64,000 bases of DNA from Zymobacter palmae (GTDB lineage Bacteria > Pseudomonadota > Gammaproteobacteria > Pseudomonadales > Halomonadaceae). The position numbers were made by a program, and so were the translations under genes. The notes under the pieces were generated by a model. It did no database searches, was not told the origin of the DNA, and was given only the letters and a program-made list of their open reading frames with translations. The stretch is from contig NZ_AP018933.1 in NCBI RefSeq assembly GCF_003610015.1, positions 1,798,001-1,862,000 on the forward strand. The letters run 5' to 3'. Shown one piece after another: positions 35,780 to 43,962 of the stretch (within the stretch, counting starts at the first letter, position 1; the number at the start of each line of letters is the position of its first letter).

Positions 35780-37471
35780 ATGAAAAACATCAGACTCAGC
35801 CACTTAATCGGTGTAGCCCTCTCCGTTATCCTGCTCCTGTTTATCGGTATGGTTACGCTCTCCATTTCCAACTTCAGCAATCTCAACGAGTCTCGTAAGG
35901 CAAGCGAGTACGAGTCGGATATGCTTCAGCAGCTCACCGAAGGCGTATCGCAACTGCGCTACTCTCGCGGCATGATCTCAAGAGCGGATGCCTCCCTTCG
36001 TCGAGGGGATAAGGTCGCTTTCGAACGTGACTATCAGTTCGCCAACGACGCGCTTCATACCTACGAGCAGAAGATTGAGGTCTATCTTGGCCGAGCTCAG
36101 CGTAGCGCAGAAGCTGCCACGCTTGATGAAGCCATGATGCAGACCTTCAACGAGTATGTCGAAAACGTCATCAATCAAGGGCTGCTAGCAGCGCGCAGCG
36201 GCGACGAAAATCTGATGACAAAGGTGTCTGAAAGCGAAAATGCCATCAACAAGCGAGCAGAAGTCGCCTTCATTAAGGTCATGGACTACCGCAACAGGAT
36301 GGTTCAGGAGCGCAATGATCATGTGAATTCGCAGATCAACCATGCGCTATTCATCACGATCTCCGCACTGGTGCTGGCCGCGATCATCGTTGGCCTGATT
36401 TACTTCATTTTCCGCCGCTCCGTGCTGTCCCCACTGCTGCGTGCACGTCAGCACTTTGAGCGTATTGCTGAAGGTAATCTTGCCGCACCTATTGAGGATA
36501 TGGGCAAGAACGAGATCGGAGCCCTCTTCCATACGCTTAAGAATATGCAGGAAGAGCTGAAGGTCATTGTTGCTCGCGTTCGTGACGGCGGTTTGGTCAT
36601 TCTTGATGGTGCTCGTGAAATCGCACGAGGCAACACCGACCTTTCCAGCCGCACCGAACAGCAAGCCGCCGCGCTTGAAGAAACGGCGTCCAGCATCGAA
36701 GAGTTCACCTCGACGGTGCGCCAGAACGCGTCCAATGCAGATAGAGCGCGAGAAATCACGCGAGAAGCCTCATGCATCACAGAACGAGGCGGTAAGGAAA
36801 TGCAAGATGTGGTCAGCAGCATGAAAGAGATTTCAGCGACCGCAAACGAGATTTTCTCCATCATCGAGCTGATCGACGGCATTGCCTTCCAGACCAATAT
36901 CCTCGCACTGAACGCTTCCGTAGAAGCCGCACGTGCAGGCGAACACGGACGAGGCTTTGCCGTGGTCGCTGGCGAAGTACGCAGTCTGGCTAACCGCTCG
37001 GCTAATGCATCCGGTGAGATCAAAGGATTGATCGAAAGCGTCAGCAAACGCATTCATCAGGGTAGCGATGTTGCCACCCATGCAGGCAAGACTATCCAAG
37101 ATGCCGTAGTGCGCATTCGTGAAGCCGACCAGTTCGTCGATGAAATCGCCACTGCGTCCATTGAGCAGCGCCAGGGCATTGAGCAGATCAATACGGCCAT
37201 CACAGAAATGGATGCGGTGACCCAGCAGAACGCAGCACTGGTCGAAGAATCTGCCGCATCGGCCACCTCTCTCGAAGGTCAGTCCAACAATTTGGTGGCG
37301 CTGGTGGAACGCTTCAACGTAGGCAGCCAGTCTTCCCGTCACCACAGCAGCGTTCCTACGGCAGGCACCTCAAGTACTCGCGCGCAGCCGACCAACACTC
37401 GAAAGGAACGCACCGTATCAACGTCATCACGCCCCGATGCTTCACAGAGCGATGATTGGGAAACATTCTGA
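35780..37471 (+). CDS. Methyl-accepting chemotaxis protein
   Basis: The 563-aa inner-membrane receptor has one membrane helix near residues 8-30, a periplasmic four-helix-bundle (TarH-like) sensor, a second helix near 188-210, a HAMP domain, then the signalling domain with the conserved hairpin IDGIAFQTNILALNASVEAA near residue 375. It ends DDWETF, almost the NWETF tether that binds CheR and CheB in E. coli major receptors. The ligand is unknown. A sigma-28 promoter places it in the flagellar regulon although it lies 23 kb from the che genes. Confidence 0.95.
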   Translation: MKNIRLSHLIGVALSVILLLFIGMVTLSISNFSNLNESRKASEYESDMLQQLTEGVSQLRYSRGMISRADASLRRGDKVAFERDYQFANDALHTYEQKIEVYLGRAQRSAEAATLDEAMMQTFNEYVENVINQGLLAARSGDENLMTKVSESENAINKRAEVAFIKVMDYRNRMVQERNDHVNSQINHALFITISALVLAAIIVGLIYFIFRRSVLSPLLRARQHFERIAEGNLAAPIEDMGKNEIGALFHTLKNMQEELKVIVARVRDGGLVILDGAREIARGNTDLSSRTEQQAAALEETASSIEEFTSTVRQNASNADRAREITREASCITERGGKEMQDVVSSMKEISATANEIFSIIELIDGIAFQTNILALNASVEAARAGEHGRGFAVVAGEVRSLANRSANASGEIKGLIESVSKRIHQGSDVATHAGKTIQDAVVRIREADQFVDEIATASIEQRQGIEQINTAITEMDAVTQQNAALVEESAASATSLEGQSNNLVALVERFNVGSQSSRHHSSVPTAGTSSTRAQPTNTRKERTVSTSSRPDASQSDDWETF

Positions 37472-37496
37472 TCCATATCCGTAAATGACAGGCACT

Positions 37497-37527
37497 AAAA
37501 AAGCCGCCCCGAAGGGCGGCTTTTTTT
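37497..37527. terminator. Bidirectional terminator, chemoreceptor / SDR
   Basis: GCCGCCC (37503-37509) and GGGCGGC (37514-37520) form a stem with A-rich and T7 flanks. It serves the two convergent genes. Confidence 0.9.
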
Positions 37528-37546
37528 GATGTGTCACACAGAACAG

Positions 37547-38302
37547 TCAGACGATTTTCGGCTGACCGTTGGATGCAGTGGCACCACCATCAGTAGCGAT
37601 GTTAGCCCCGTTGATGAAGCTGGCGAGCGGGCTGGACAAGAAGACGATAACGTTTGCGATCTCTTCCGGTTCAGCAGCACGGCCCAGTGCAATACGTTCG
37701 TTGAACTTGTCACGAACGTCCTGCGGCCAACCATTGGTCATGTTGGTTTTGATCAGACTCGGGCATACTGCATTGATGCGTACGCCTTCGCCACCGTGGT
37801 CAAGCGCCATAGCACGCGTCAGGTTGACAACGGCACCTTTGGCTGCGCAGTAGAATGCAGCACCCCAGTCACCGCCCAAACCAGAAACGGAAGCCGTATT
37901 GACGATGTTGCCTTTGCTTTTCAGCAGGTACGGCATCGCGAATTTGGAGCAGAACACAACGCCGTCGATATCGACACCGGCAATCTTGCGCCAATCTTCG
38001 ACAGTGCAGTCCAGCACGGTACCCGGAACGTGTACGCCTGCGTTATTGACCAGCACGTCAATGCGACCATAGCGTTTTGCAATGTCGTCCATCATCGCTT
38101 TAACAGCGTCGGGATTGGATACGTCGATATGAACGGCTTCGGCACGGTCACGGCCCAGAGACTCTGCCACTTTATCAGCAGATTTATCATCCCAGTCAGC
38201 CAGAATGACGCGAGCACCGCATTCAACGTAACGACGCGCTGTGGCTGCACCCACACCGTTGCCACCACCAGTAACGATAACGACTTTATCTTTAAGATCC
38301 AT
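37547..38302 (-). CDS. Short-chain dehydrogenase/reductase
   Basis: The 251-aa protein is a classical SDR oxidoreductase: the nucleotide-binding motif TGGGNGVG at residues 12-19, NNAG near 87, the catalytic Ser in TASVSG and the Tyr-Lys pair in YCAAK. An Asp after the second strand (LADWDD) favours NAD(H) over NADP(H). Members reduce or oxidise many alcohols and sugars; the substrate cannot be stated. It is convergent with the chemoreceptor gene and stands alone. Confidence 0.88.
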   Translation of the reverse strand: MDLKDKVVIVTGGGNGVGAATARRYVECGARVILADWDDKSADKVAESLGRDRAEAVHIDVSNPDAVKAMMDDIAKRYGRIDVLVNNAGVHVPGTVLDCTVEDWRKIAGVDIDGVVFCSKFAMPYLLKSKGNIVNTASVSGLGGDWGAAFYCAAKGAVVNLTRAMALDHGGEGVRINAVCPSLIKTNMTNGWPQDVRDKFNERIALGRAAEPEEIANVIVFLSSPLASFINGANIATDGGATASNGQPKIV

Positions 38303-38724
38303 TGTTGTAGGCCTTTAGTCTAGTAATTAAGTATGTCTATTCTCTTTCGTTAAGAACCGAGAATCCCTGTAGAGTTCAATTACAATACTATCCTACTACG
38401 CTAAAAGCACAAGTATTACCGTCAAGGAACTATCTAATATACTAATCGGAAATTAAAAATAACCATATATAACAGTAAATCATAAAAAATTTTCGCATAA
38501 ATTTAATAATCCTTTAAGGGGTATGCTGTTGTTTTTTGACAAAATGACCTAACTATCACCTTATTTAGCCGCTTTTAGCTGCAATATTTGTCTTTCTTAC
38601 TGTTCAAGTGAGTTTTAACGAAGCCGATATAGCCAACTGTGCTTGTGCACCTTTGGCACGCCTTCGCCCCAGAGCTGGCCCCCGGTGCATCCCTTCTCAT
38701 TCTTGTCCTGAGGTCACTTACCCC
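38303..38724. other. Intergenic region, SDR / lipoprotein promoters
   Basis: This gap between divergent genes is very AT-rich up to about 38600 and then becomes GC-rich. It must hold both promoters. An upstream extension of the lipoprotein frame to 38608 exists but would bury the signal peptide, so I do not call it coding. Confidence 0.4.
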
Positions 38725-39324
38725 ATGTCATTCTCGACCAAAGCAACTGCACTAGCGGGCCTATCCCTGCTGATGGCCCTGTCTGGCTGCTCCTCCGCTC
38801 CATTGAAAGGCTGGACCACGGAAAAGAGCGTCGACTCGTTTTATGGCAACACGGCATGCAATATCCGTTACTTGGATCCTTACCGTAACCCCGAGCTGAG
38901 CATGGGAACTCGGTACTATCCCTTCATCATTCGCACTGCGGACGGAAAAATGCTGTTCGGCATCGAAAACAACAAAAACGAGCCCGTCGGTGACGTTCTG
39001 GTAAAAATTGACAGCAACCCACCTATCCGTATCAGTCAGTCAGAAACGGAAGTGCAGGAAGGCGTGTCCTATCAGATGCCGCTGGCCGCTGCACGACAGA
39101 ATGCCGATACGCAAGAGCTACTTCGCTACGCCCGTGTACTGCAAAGCCCTATAACCACGGCTTCGGAAGAAAGCTCTCGTCGCATCATCAACCAGATCCG
39201 TATCGGTGATGTATTGCGCATCCGCGTTATCGGTCTGGGCGTCAATGGATCATCCAGCATCGCCGAGGGCGAGTACCCCATTGATACCAATTTGATTCGT
39301 TCCTACGGCCGCTGTGGTCTGTGA
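38725..39324 (+). CDS. Lipoprotein of unknown function
   Basis: The 199-aa product starts with a lipoprotein signal (LSLLMALSGC) and is otherwise soluble. No domain is recognised. A cysteine pair (ACNIRYL, GRCGL at the end) might form a disulfide. It contains a segment about reading values from a state (FIIRTADGKMLFGIENN) but nothing diagnostic. GAGG lies about eleven bases before the ATG. It is the last host gene before the tRNA. Confidence 0.7.
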   Translation: MSFSTKATALAGLSLLMALSGCSSAPLKGWTTEKSVDSFYGNTACNIRYLDPYRNPELSMGTRYYPFIIRTADGKMLFGIENNKNEPVGDVLVKIDSNPPIRISQSETEVQEGVSYQMPLAAARQNADTQELLRYARVLQSPITTASEESSRRIINQIRIGDVLRIRVIGLGVNGSSSIAEGEYPIDTNLIRSYGRCGL

Positions 39325-39413
39325 TACCCAAAGGGGTTGCCAAAGCGCCGTCAAATCGCCATAATGCGGGTCGCTTCACAGGTCGTTAGCCATATCGGCC
39401 TGCCTGAGCTGCC

Positions 39414-39497
39414 GCCGAGCTGGTGGAATTGGTAGACACGCAGGTTTTAGGTACCTGTGCCTATGGTGTGTGGGTTCGAGTCCCACGCTCGGCACCA
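39414..39497 (+). tRNA. tRNA-Leu (anticodon TAG)
   Basis: The acceptor arms GCCGAGC (39414-39420) and GCTCGGC (39487-39493) pair fully and are followed by A and an encoded CCA. The anticodon stem CAGGT/ACCTG encloses TTTAGGT with anticodon TAG at 39448-39450. A short variable arm and the T-loop TTCGAGT follow. The length of 84 with CCA fits leucine tRNAs. Confidence 0.95.
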
Positions 39498-39500
39498 TTT
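39465..39500. other. Putative attL in tRNA-Leu 3' end
   Basis: The integrase gene begins 160 bases after the tRNA, and the tRNA stays intact, as expected when a phage carries a copy of the tRNA 3' end. The exact core cannot be fixed without the right end. Confidence 0.5.
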
Positions 39501-39524
39501 CCTATCCTCTGGATAGCCCTGATT

Positions 39525-39564
39525 AAGCCCGAAGTCGCTAACCATGCAGACTTCGGGCTTTTTT
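39525..39564 (+). terminator. Terminator after tRNA-Leu
   Basis: A perfect 12-bp stem (39525-39536 with 39549-39560) with a 12-base loop is followed by T residues to 39564. Confidence 0.9.
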
Positions 39565-39611
39565 CATTCCTCCACATTGCCCCTCACTGCCCCCATTACC
39601 CTTCCCGTTTA

Positions 39612-39659
39612 TGTATACCCACGTGTACACTTGTACAGACATACAGGGGTAGGTGTACA
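39612..39659 (+). promoter_or_regulatory. TGTACA repeats upstream of integrase gene
   Basis: TGTACA occurs at 39624, 39632 and 39654, with a related TGTATAC at 39612. The last copy overlaps the start codon. They could be binding sites for the integrase arm domain, the excisionase-like protein or a repressor. Confidence 0.4.
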
Positions 39660-40927
39660 TGAAACGATCTCAAATCAAACGACGCCCTTTGGCCGACACA
39701 GTTCTTGCCTCTCTCGAACCCGAAGAGAGGGACTACCGAGAGCTGGACGGGAACGGTCTGTATTTCCGGGTCAAAAAGAATGGCGCAAAGAGCTGGAACC
39801 TTCGATATAAAAAAGCTGATGGGAAATGGTCTTGGCTAGGTCTCGGGGGATTTCCTGCCGTATCAGGTAAAGCCGCTCGGCAGAAAGCACAAGAGCTTCA
39901 ACAGATGGCAAGCGATGGCATCGACCTGTCAAGTTATCGACAGGAACAGAACGCATCGGCCAAACAGGTGTACACGTTCGCCCAGTCAGCAGAAACATGG
40001 TTCGAGCGTAAACAACAACGCGGTCTATCTAAAGGCACCCTCCGGCAGATGCGCTTGTATCTTGATCGCGACATCTTGCCAGCGCTAGGAAACAAAGACA
40101 TCACAGCCATTACTCGTGGTGACTGCGCGGGTGTACAAGCAGCCATCGAATCACGCAATGCTCACGTGATTGCAGGAAAGGTTCGACGATGGGTCTCTCA
40201 AATATTCTCTGAGGCAATCGCACGTGGCCGATGCGAGCTGAACCCCGCATCAGAACTACGCCATATTGCAGAATCAGGGCCACGCACACAGAACTACCCT
40301 CACCTGCTGGAGCACGAACTGCCAGACTTTTTGAAAGAACTCCGGAATGGCACTGCAAGGATGAGATTTCTGACTACTGCTGCGTTACGCATGGTGCTGA
40401 TGACGGCTAGTCGCCCCGGAATGGTCCGGCATGCGGAATGGAAGGAGATAGACCTTTCTCGAGGCCTATGGACGATAGATAAGCAGAAAATGAAAATGAG
40501 GAGGGACTTCGTATGCCCCCTGCCACGTCAGATAGTTGAAACGCTGCGGGAGGTCTACGAATTAAGCAATCGATCGCGCTATGTCTTTCCAGGCATTGGC
40601 CACGTCAACTCAATGATGAGCGAAAACACGATCAACAAGGCCATCGCGACGATCGGCTACAAGGGAAGGATGGTGGGACACGGCTCCAGACATACCGCAT
40701 CGACACTGCTGCGAGAGCATGGTTGGAATCGTGACTATGTGGAGATGCAGCTAGCTCACGTTGAGCCCGGCACTGCTGGCGTCTACAACAAGGCTGCATA
40801 CGTAGATCAGCGCACGGCAATGATGCAGTGGTATGCAGACTATTTAGACGCTTTAGAGGAAGGGTTGTCAGAGGCAAGAAAAAGAAGGTTTGACGATGCG
40901 GTGAACGTAGTGCCCTATCCACTGTGA
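39659..40927 (+). CDS. Phage integrase (tyrosine recombinase, P4-like)
   Basis: The 422-aa enzyme integrates the prophage at tRNA-Leu. The N-terminal DUF4102-type arm-binding part reads YRELDGNGLYFRVKKNGAKS. The catalytic part holds the first Arg in TASRPGMVRHAEW, the HGSRH box and the nucleophile Tyr in GTAGVYNKAAY. The ATG at 39659 follows AGG with six-base spacing. Its end overlaps, on the opposite strand, the last codons of the AlpA-like gene. Confidence 0.93.
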   Translation: MKRSQIKRRPLADTVLASLEPEERDYRELDGNGLYFRVKKNGAKSWNLRYKKADGKWSWLGLGGFPAVSGKAARQKAQELQQMASDGIDLSSYRQEQNASAKQVYTFAQSAETWFERKQQRGLSKGTLRQMRLYLDRDILPALGNKDITAITRGDCAGVQAAIESRNAHVIAGKVRRWVSQIFSEAIARGRCELNPASELRHIAESGPRTQNYPHLLEHELPDFLKELRNGTARMRFLTTAALRMVLMTASRPGMVRHAEWKEIDLSRGLWTIDKQKMKMRRDFVCPLPRQIVETLREVYELSNRSRYVFPGIGHVNSMMSENTINKAIATIGYKGRMVGHGSRHTASTLLREHGWNRDYVEMQLAHVEPGTAGVYNKAAYVDQRTAMMQWYADYLDALEEGLSEARKRRFDDAVNVVPYPL

Positions 40928-41148
40928 GAAAGAGCTCGTTCCATAATCGCTTCGCTATACGCATAGATATCAGCCAAGCGAAAACGCACAGGAGCCGTAC
41001 GTCCGGGACTTTCCTTGAAGCCCTTTGGGCAATCAGGGTCACTGCTCCTGCGCCTGTCGAACTCCGAGATGCTCAGGCCGCAAATAGACGCGGCCTCTTT
41101 CTTACTCACCTGTACGTATCGTGGATCAATCCACTGATTAGCTTTCAT
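40915..41148 (-). CDS. AlpA-like excisionase/regulator
   Basis: The 77-aa protein has a MerR/AlpA-type winged helix (YVQVSKKEAASICGLSISEF) followed by RRSSDPDCPKGF and VRFRLADIYAYSE, the typical pattern of AlpA-family DNA-binding proteins that control integrases or act as excisionases. It is convergent with and overlaps the integrase gene by 13 bases. It is the last gene of the leftward early operon. Confidence 0.8.
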   Translation of the reverse strand: MKANQWIDPRYVQVSKKEAASICGLSISEFDRRRSSDPDCPKGFKESPGRTAPVRFRLADIYAYSEAIMERALSHSG

Positions 41149-41163
41149 CTGTTACTCCAATAC

Positions 41164-41185
41164 AAAAAGCCCGCGCAGGGCGGGC
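41164..41185 (-). terminator. Early-operon terminator
   Basis: GCCCGC (41169-41174) pairs with GCGGGC (41180-41185); on the minus strand T5 follows. Confidence 0.75.
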
Positions 41186-41193
41186 CATAGGCA

Positions 41194-41217
41194 TAAAAAA
41201 AGACGCTCAAGGCGTCT
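41194..41217 (-). terminator. Early-operon terminator after Lar-like gene
   Basis: AGACGC (41201-41206) pairs with GCGTCT (41212-41217), followed by T8 on the minus strand. The Lar-like stop codon lies in the loop region. It is the second of two adjacent terminators. Confidence 0.8.
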
Positions 41218-41380
41218 GGTGTTCATTCCAACTTTTTAGCGCTTCAGCGTCGCTTCCTTTACATCCTCCTCGCCGCCCGCAACTACATACCAAGCATGCT
41301 AATCGCGCCTTATCTATTGGGCGAGAAAGATATCGATATACAGGAATCGAACCGCATATTTTGCATGCCTTCTTCATCAT
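41207..41380 (-). CDS. Lar-like zinc-ribbon protein, 57 aa
   Basis: A small frame encodes a protein with two cysteine pairs (ACKICGS and CLVCSCG) and a closing ALKSWNEH. This is the layout of Lar-family restriction-alleviation proteins, which in the Rac prophage soften host type I restriction. GGAG lies five bases upstream, and the ATG overlaps the stop of the preceding gene (ATGA). The extra cysteines (C-S-C, then GGC) are slightly unusual. Function is inferred from the pattern only. Confidence 0.7.
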   Translation of the reverse strand: MMKKACKICGSIPVYRYLSRPIDKARLACLVCSCGRRGGCKGSDAEALKSWNEHQTP

Positions 41381-41895
41381 GTCCGCTCCTTTGCTGCCGC
41401 TTCGCCAGCAAGCCCTGCGCAGGCTGCTAGGTCTTCGTAGTTATCAAGCCGGAAGTCGCCCTGCGTTGCTCGCGCGATCTTGAGGCAACACATGAACAGG
41501 TGGCCCTGCTCTTCGGTCATTTCGATGCCTGTCAGCTCGCGGAACGCGCCCACGACTTTGCCCATGCTGCGCTCACCGCTGGGAGCATCGTATGTCGCGG
41601 CTCGGTCCTGCATGTGCCCCAGTGCGGCGCTGACGATGCTTGGCGCGGTTATGGCAGGTTTATCGGATTTCGATAAACTCCCTACATCTGGCCGTTGCTG
41701 CTCGATCATTGCACTATCCTTTGTTGGTTTTGGTGGCGGGGGCTTAAATGAATGACGCTCCCGCCTCTTTCGCCTAAGCACTTCTTTTTCTAGGTCAGCC
41801 GCTGCTTTCGGCTTCCCTTCAACGGCAGCCGCAAATGCGAAGGAGGCGGCCAAGGAAAGCGCGGCGTACCCGACCACCTTCAGGGCTTCAATCAT
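41377..41895 (-). CDS. DUF6378-like phage protein
   Basis: The 172-aa protein has an N-terminal hydrophobic stretch (VVGYAALSLAASFAFAAAV), a basic and proline-rich linker (residues 40-60) and a C-terminal domain with RAATYDAPSGERSMGKVVGA and FMCCLKIARATQG, which resembles the phage DUF6378 family. The biochemical role is unknown. Joining this domain to a membrane anchor is uncommon as far as I can judge. Confidence 0.55.
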   Translation of the reverse strand: MIEALKVVGYAALSLAASFAFAAAVEGKPKAAADLEKEVLRRKRRERHSFKPPPPKPTKDSAMIEQQRPDVGSLSKSDKPAITAPSIVSAALGHMQDRAATYDAPSGERSMGKVVGAFRELTGIEMTEEQGHLFMCCLKIARATQGDFRLDNYEDLAACAGLAGEAAAKERT

Positions 41896-41929
41896 GCTTG
41901 CGCCCCTCTTCTCAGCATTCTTGCTGCAC

Positions 41930-42268
41930 TCATAGCCTCTCCAGCCTCCATGCCGCCGCCCTGCATTCTTCTAAGCTCTTGCTATCAAATAGCGCCACAG
42001 CCTCGCCGTTGTGCCGCCGTGCATAGACGCTGTAGAACTCCCGCTGCACATCGTCCGGCATACAGCCCAGCGGCCATGACTCGACGCCGCCTACGAGCCC
42101 TATCGCTGAAGGCTCCATAGAGCACTCGCGTATTTCAAGCCGCGCCGCTTGGTGACGACCAAATACCCGCCGATATGTGCGCTCTGCTCGCTTCATGCCG
42201 CTAGGCTGCCGATGCCTCATTAGGCTGTCGATCTGCGGCCGCCAGTAATCGCTCTCGAATATGATCAC
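41930..42268 (-). CDS. Hypothetical phage protein
   Basis: From the GTG at 42268, which has GGAGG five bases upstream, the product is 112 aa, basic in the first half (KRAERTYRRVFGRHQAARLE) and acidic later. I recognise no domain. The upstream open part of the frame overlaps the Dam-like gene and is not used. Confidence 0.55.
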   Translation of the reverse strand: MIIFESDYWRPQIDSLMRHRQPSGMKRAERTYRRVFGRHQAARLEIRECSMEPSAIGLVGGVESWPLGCMPDDVQREFYSVYARRHNGEAVALFDSKSLEECRAAAWRLERL

Positions 42269-42285
42269 GCTCACCTCCTGCCAAT

Positions 42286-42313
42286 AAAAAGCGCCACCCG
42301 ATTGGATGACGCT
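42286..42313 (-). terminator. Early-operon terminator after Dam-like gene
   Basis: A 10-bp stem with two G-T pairs (42290-42299 with 42304-42313) overlaps the stop codon; T5 follows on the minus strand. Confidence 0.75.
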
Positions 42314-43160
42314 ATGCGAACATGTCTTGCTGCCGTTGGTGTCTAGCTGTTCTTGGCGATAGCCATAAGCACTCTGTTCTAGATACCGTCCCTGCGTTTG
42401 ATGAGGCCTGCACATCCAGCGTTGCAAGACTCCACCCTTTTAGGATGTCCCTATAAAGCTCGCTGTCATACCCGCTTAGCACCACATAACCGTCTAGCCG
42501 AGTCAGTGCCTCTAGCAGATCCTCATGATCATGATCAGCCATCTCATGCCGGTATGTTGAGCCAACGGTATTCCTTGTCTCATGCACGTAGGGCGGATCA
42601 ACGTAGTGCAACGCCTTTTCGCGATCGTGACGCTGCAGGATCTCGAGTGCTGGACGGCTCTCGATGAGCACACCTTGCAGGCGATCCGTGAACTCAGAAA
42701 TGGCGCTCTGGTAGCCAACCCACGTGCCTGCAATACGGCCTCGGGGGCAGTTCTCGCCGGTAAAGGTTCGAAAGCCACACGTCTTGGCCGTTGCTGCCGC
42801 CGACCCGAATCCCGATGCCGCACGAAAGAGAGTACGACGGGCTTGCTCTATAGGGTCGCTGCAGGGCTCGCCCGCTAGTTCGAACTCGTCACGAGCATAA
42901 GGGGTAAGGCGGCACAGGCGCGCAAGGCGCTGCGCCTGCCATGAGTTACGTAGCACTCGGAAAACGTTGACGATGCTGCCGTCTAAGTCGTTGTATACCT
43001 CATGCTTCACCCGAGGGGCGCGCATGAGTACCCCCGCACTGCCACCAAAGGCCTCGGTATATACCTCGTAACTCGATACGGGAGGAAAGTGCGAGATTAT
43101 CCACGGCGCCAGTCTGAACTTTCCGCCGTGGTAGCGCATGACGGGTGAGGTTACGGCCAT
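42312..43160 (-). CDS. DNA adenine methyltransferase (D12 class, Dam-like)
   Basis: This enzyme transfers a methyl group from S-adenosylmethionine to adenine N6 in DNA, probably protecting phage DNA from restriction. The 282-aa protein has the SAM-binding motif YHGGKFRLAPWI at residues 10-21 and the catalytic DPPY at 188-191, in the order of the D12 (Dam) class. The specificity, perhaps GATC, cannot be read. No restriction partner lies beside it. Confidence 0.9.
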   Translation of the reverse strand: MAVTSPVMRYHGGKFRLAPWIISHFPPVSSYEVYTEAFGGSAGVLMRAPRVKHEVYNDLDGSIVNVFRVLRNSWQAQRLARLCRLTPYARDEFELAGEPCSDPIEQARRTLFRAASGFGSAAATAKTCGFRTFTGENCPRGRIAGTWVGYQSAISEFTDRLQGVLIESRPALEILQRHDREKALHYVDPPYVHETRNTVGSTYRHEMADHDHEDLLEALTRLDGYVVLSGYDSELYRDILKGWSLATLDVQASSNAGTVSRTECLWLSPRTARHQRQQDMFA

Positions 43161-43164
43161 GCCA

Positions 43165-43605
43165 TCACTCCTTCACGAACACGCCGTCGACCATCTTCCC
43201 CTTGCGGTCCTTGATCTCTTGCCATGCGTGCTGGCGACACTGGTCAAACGTGACGCCGCACATGTGTGCGAGGATCGTCAGCACTACAGATGCGTCACCG
43301 ATACCATCTACCAGCCCTTCGTGATTATCATCTGTTAGCGCCAGCTGGATCTCGCCCACTTCTTCTTCCAGCTTTTCGAACTGGGTTTCGAGGGTCGCCT
43401 TATCGAAGATGCCGCGCTCCTGCGCCCAGTGGATGACGTTCTGTTCCATGCTTTCCGTCGGCTTACTACTGCTGACGTCGACAATGCGGCCCTTGCCATC
43501 TACTGATCGGCTATTCAGGGCATCGCTGACCAGCGCGGCCCAGTCTTCCTGCGGGTATTGAGTGCGAATGCGTACGGTGATTTCGTGCTCTGCTGTTTGC
43601 TTCAT
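43165..43605 (-). CDS. MazG-like nucleotide pyrophosphohydrolase
   Basis: The 146-aa protein has the all-alpha MazG core: EEEVGE at 80-85 and DGIGD at 100-104 supply the metal-binding acidic residues, and the end (EIKDRKGKMVDGVFVKE) is typical of phage MazG-like proteins. Such enzymes hydrolyse nucleoside triphosphates, or alarmones in some phages. The first 50 residues form an extra region I do not recognise. It lies four bases upstream of the methyltransferase gene. Confidence 0.8.
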   Translation of the reverse strand: MKQTAEHEITVRIRTQYPQEDWAALVSDALNSRSVDGKGRIVDVSSSKPTESMEQNVIHWAQERGIFDKATLETQFEKLEEEVGEIQLALTDDNHEGLVDGIGDASVVLTILAHMCGVTFDQCRQHAWQEIKDRKGKMVDGVFVKE

Positions 43606-43622
43606 TGCTTGCTCCAGATATG

Positions 43623-43644
43623 AAAAAACCGCCGAGTGGCGGTT
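43623..43644 (-). terminator. Early-operon terminator
   Basis: AACCGCC (43627-43633) pairs with GGCGGTT (43638-43644), followed by T6 on the minus strand. Confidence 0.8.
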
Positions 43645-43686
43645 GGTATGATTCGGTATTGATCAGGCCCGGCGTGTTTTATTGGG

Positions 43687-43962
43687 TCACTTTGCTTTAA
43701 TAGCTCGGCGCTTCTTGGGGCTGGTTATCAAGCGCTTTTTGTCCTCAATGTACTCTGCGACCCCTTTCTGATGATCGGCGCTTGACCACGGGTAGCGATA
43801 CACATCTACGAAAACCTTGGGCCAGTCGGGGCTAGGGTCATTGCGCTGAAGCCGCTTCATAAACTGGCGCGTACGCTTCGCAAACCGATAGGCTTCACTT
43901 TTTGATGGCATGGGGTACAGGCCCTCGCATGCCTCGACACACCATAGGGTCGTGTCAGCCAT
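43687..43962 (-). CDS. Hypothetical phage protein
   Basis: The 91-aa basic protein begins MADTTLWCVEACEG and is rich in Arg/Lys (YRFAKRTRQFMKRLQ), ending in a lysine-rich tail. GGAGG lies about ten bases before the ATG. It overlaps the end of the preceding gene by eight bases. No family recognised. Confidence 0.6.
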   Translation of the reverse strand: MADTTLWCVEACEGLYPMPSKSEAYRFAKRTRQFMKRLQRNDPSPDWPKVFVDVYRYPWSSADHQKGVAEYIEDKKRLITSPKKRRAIKAK

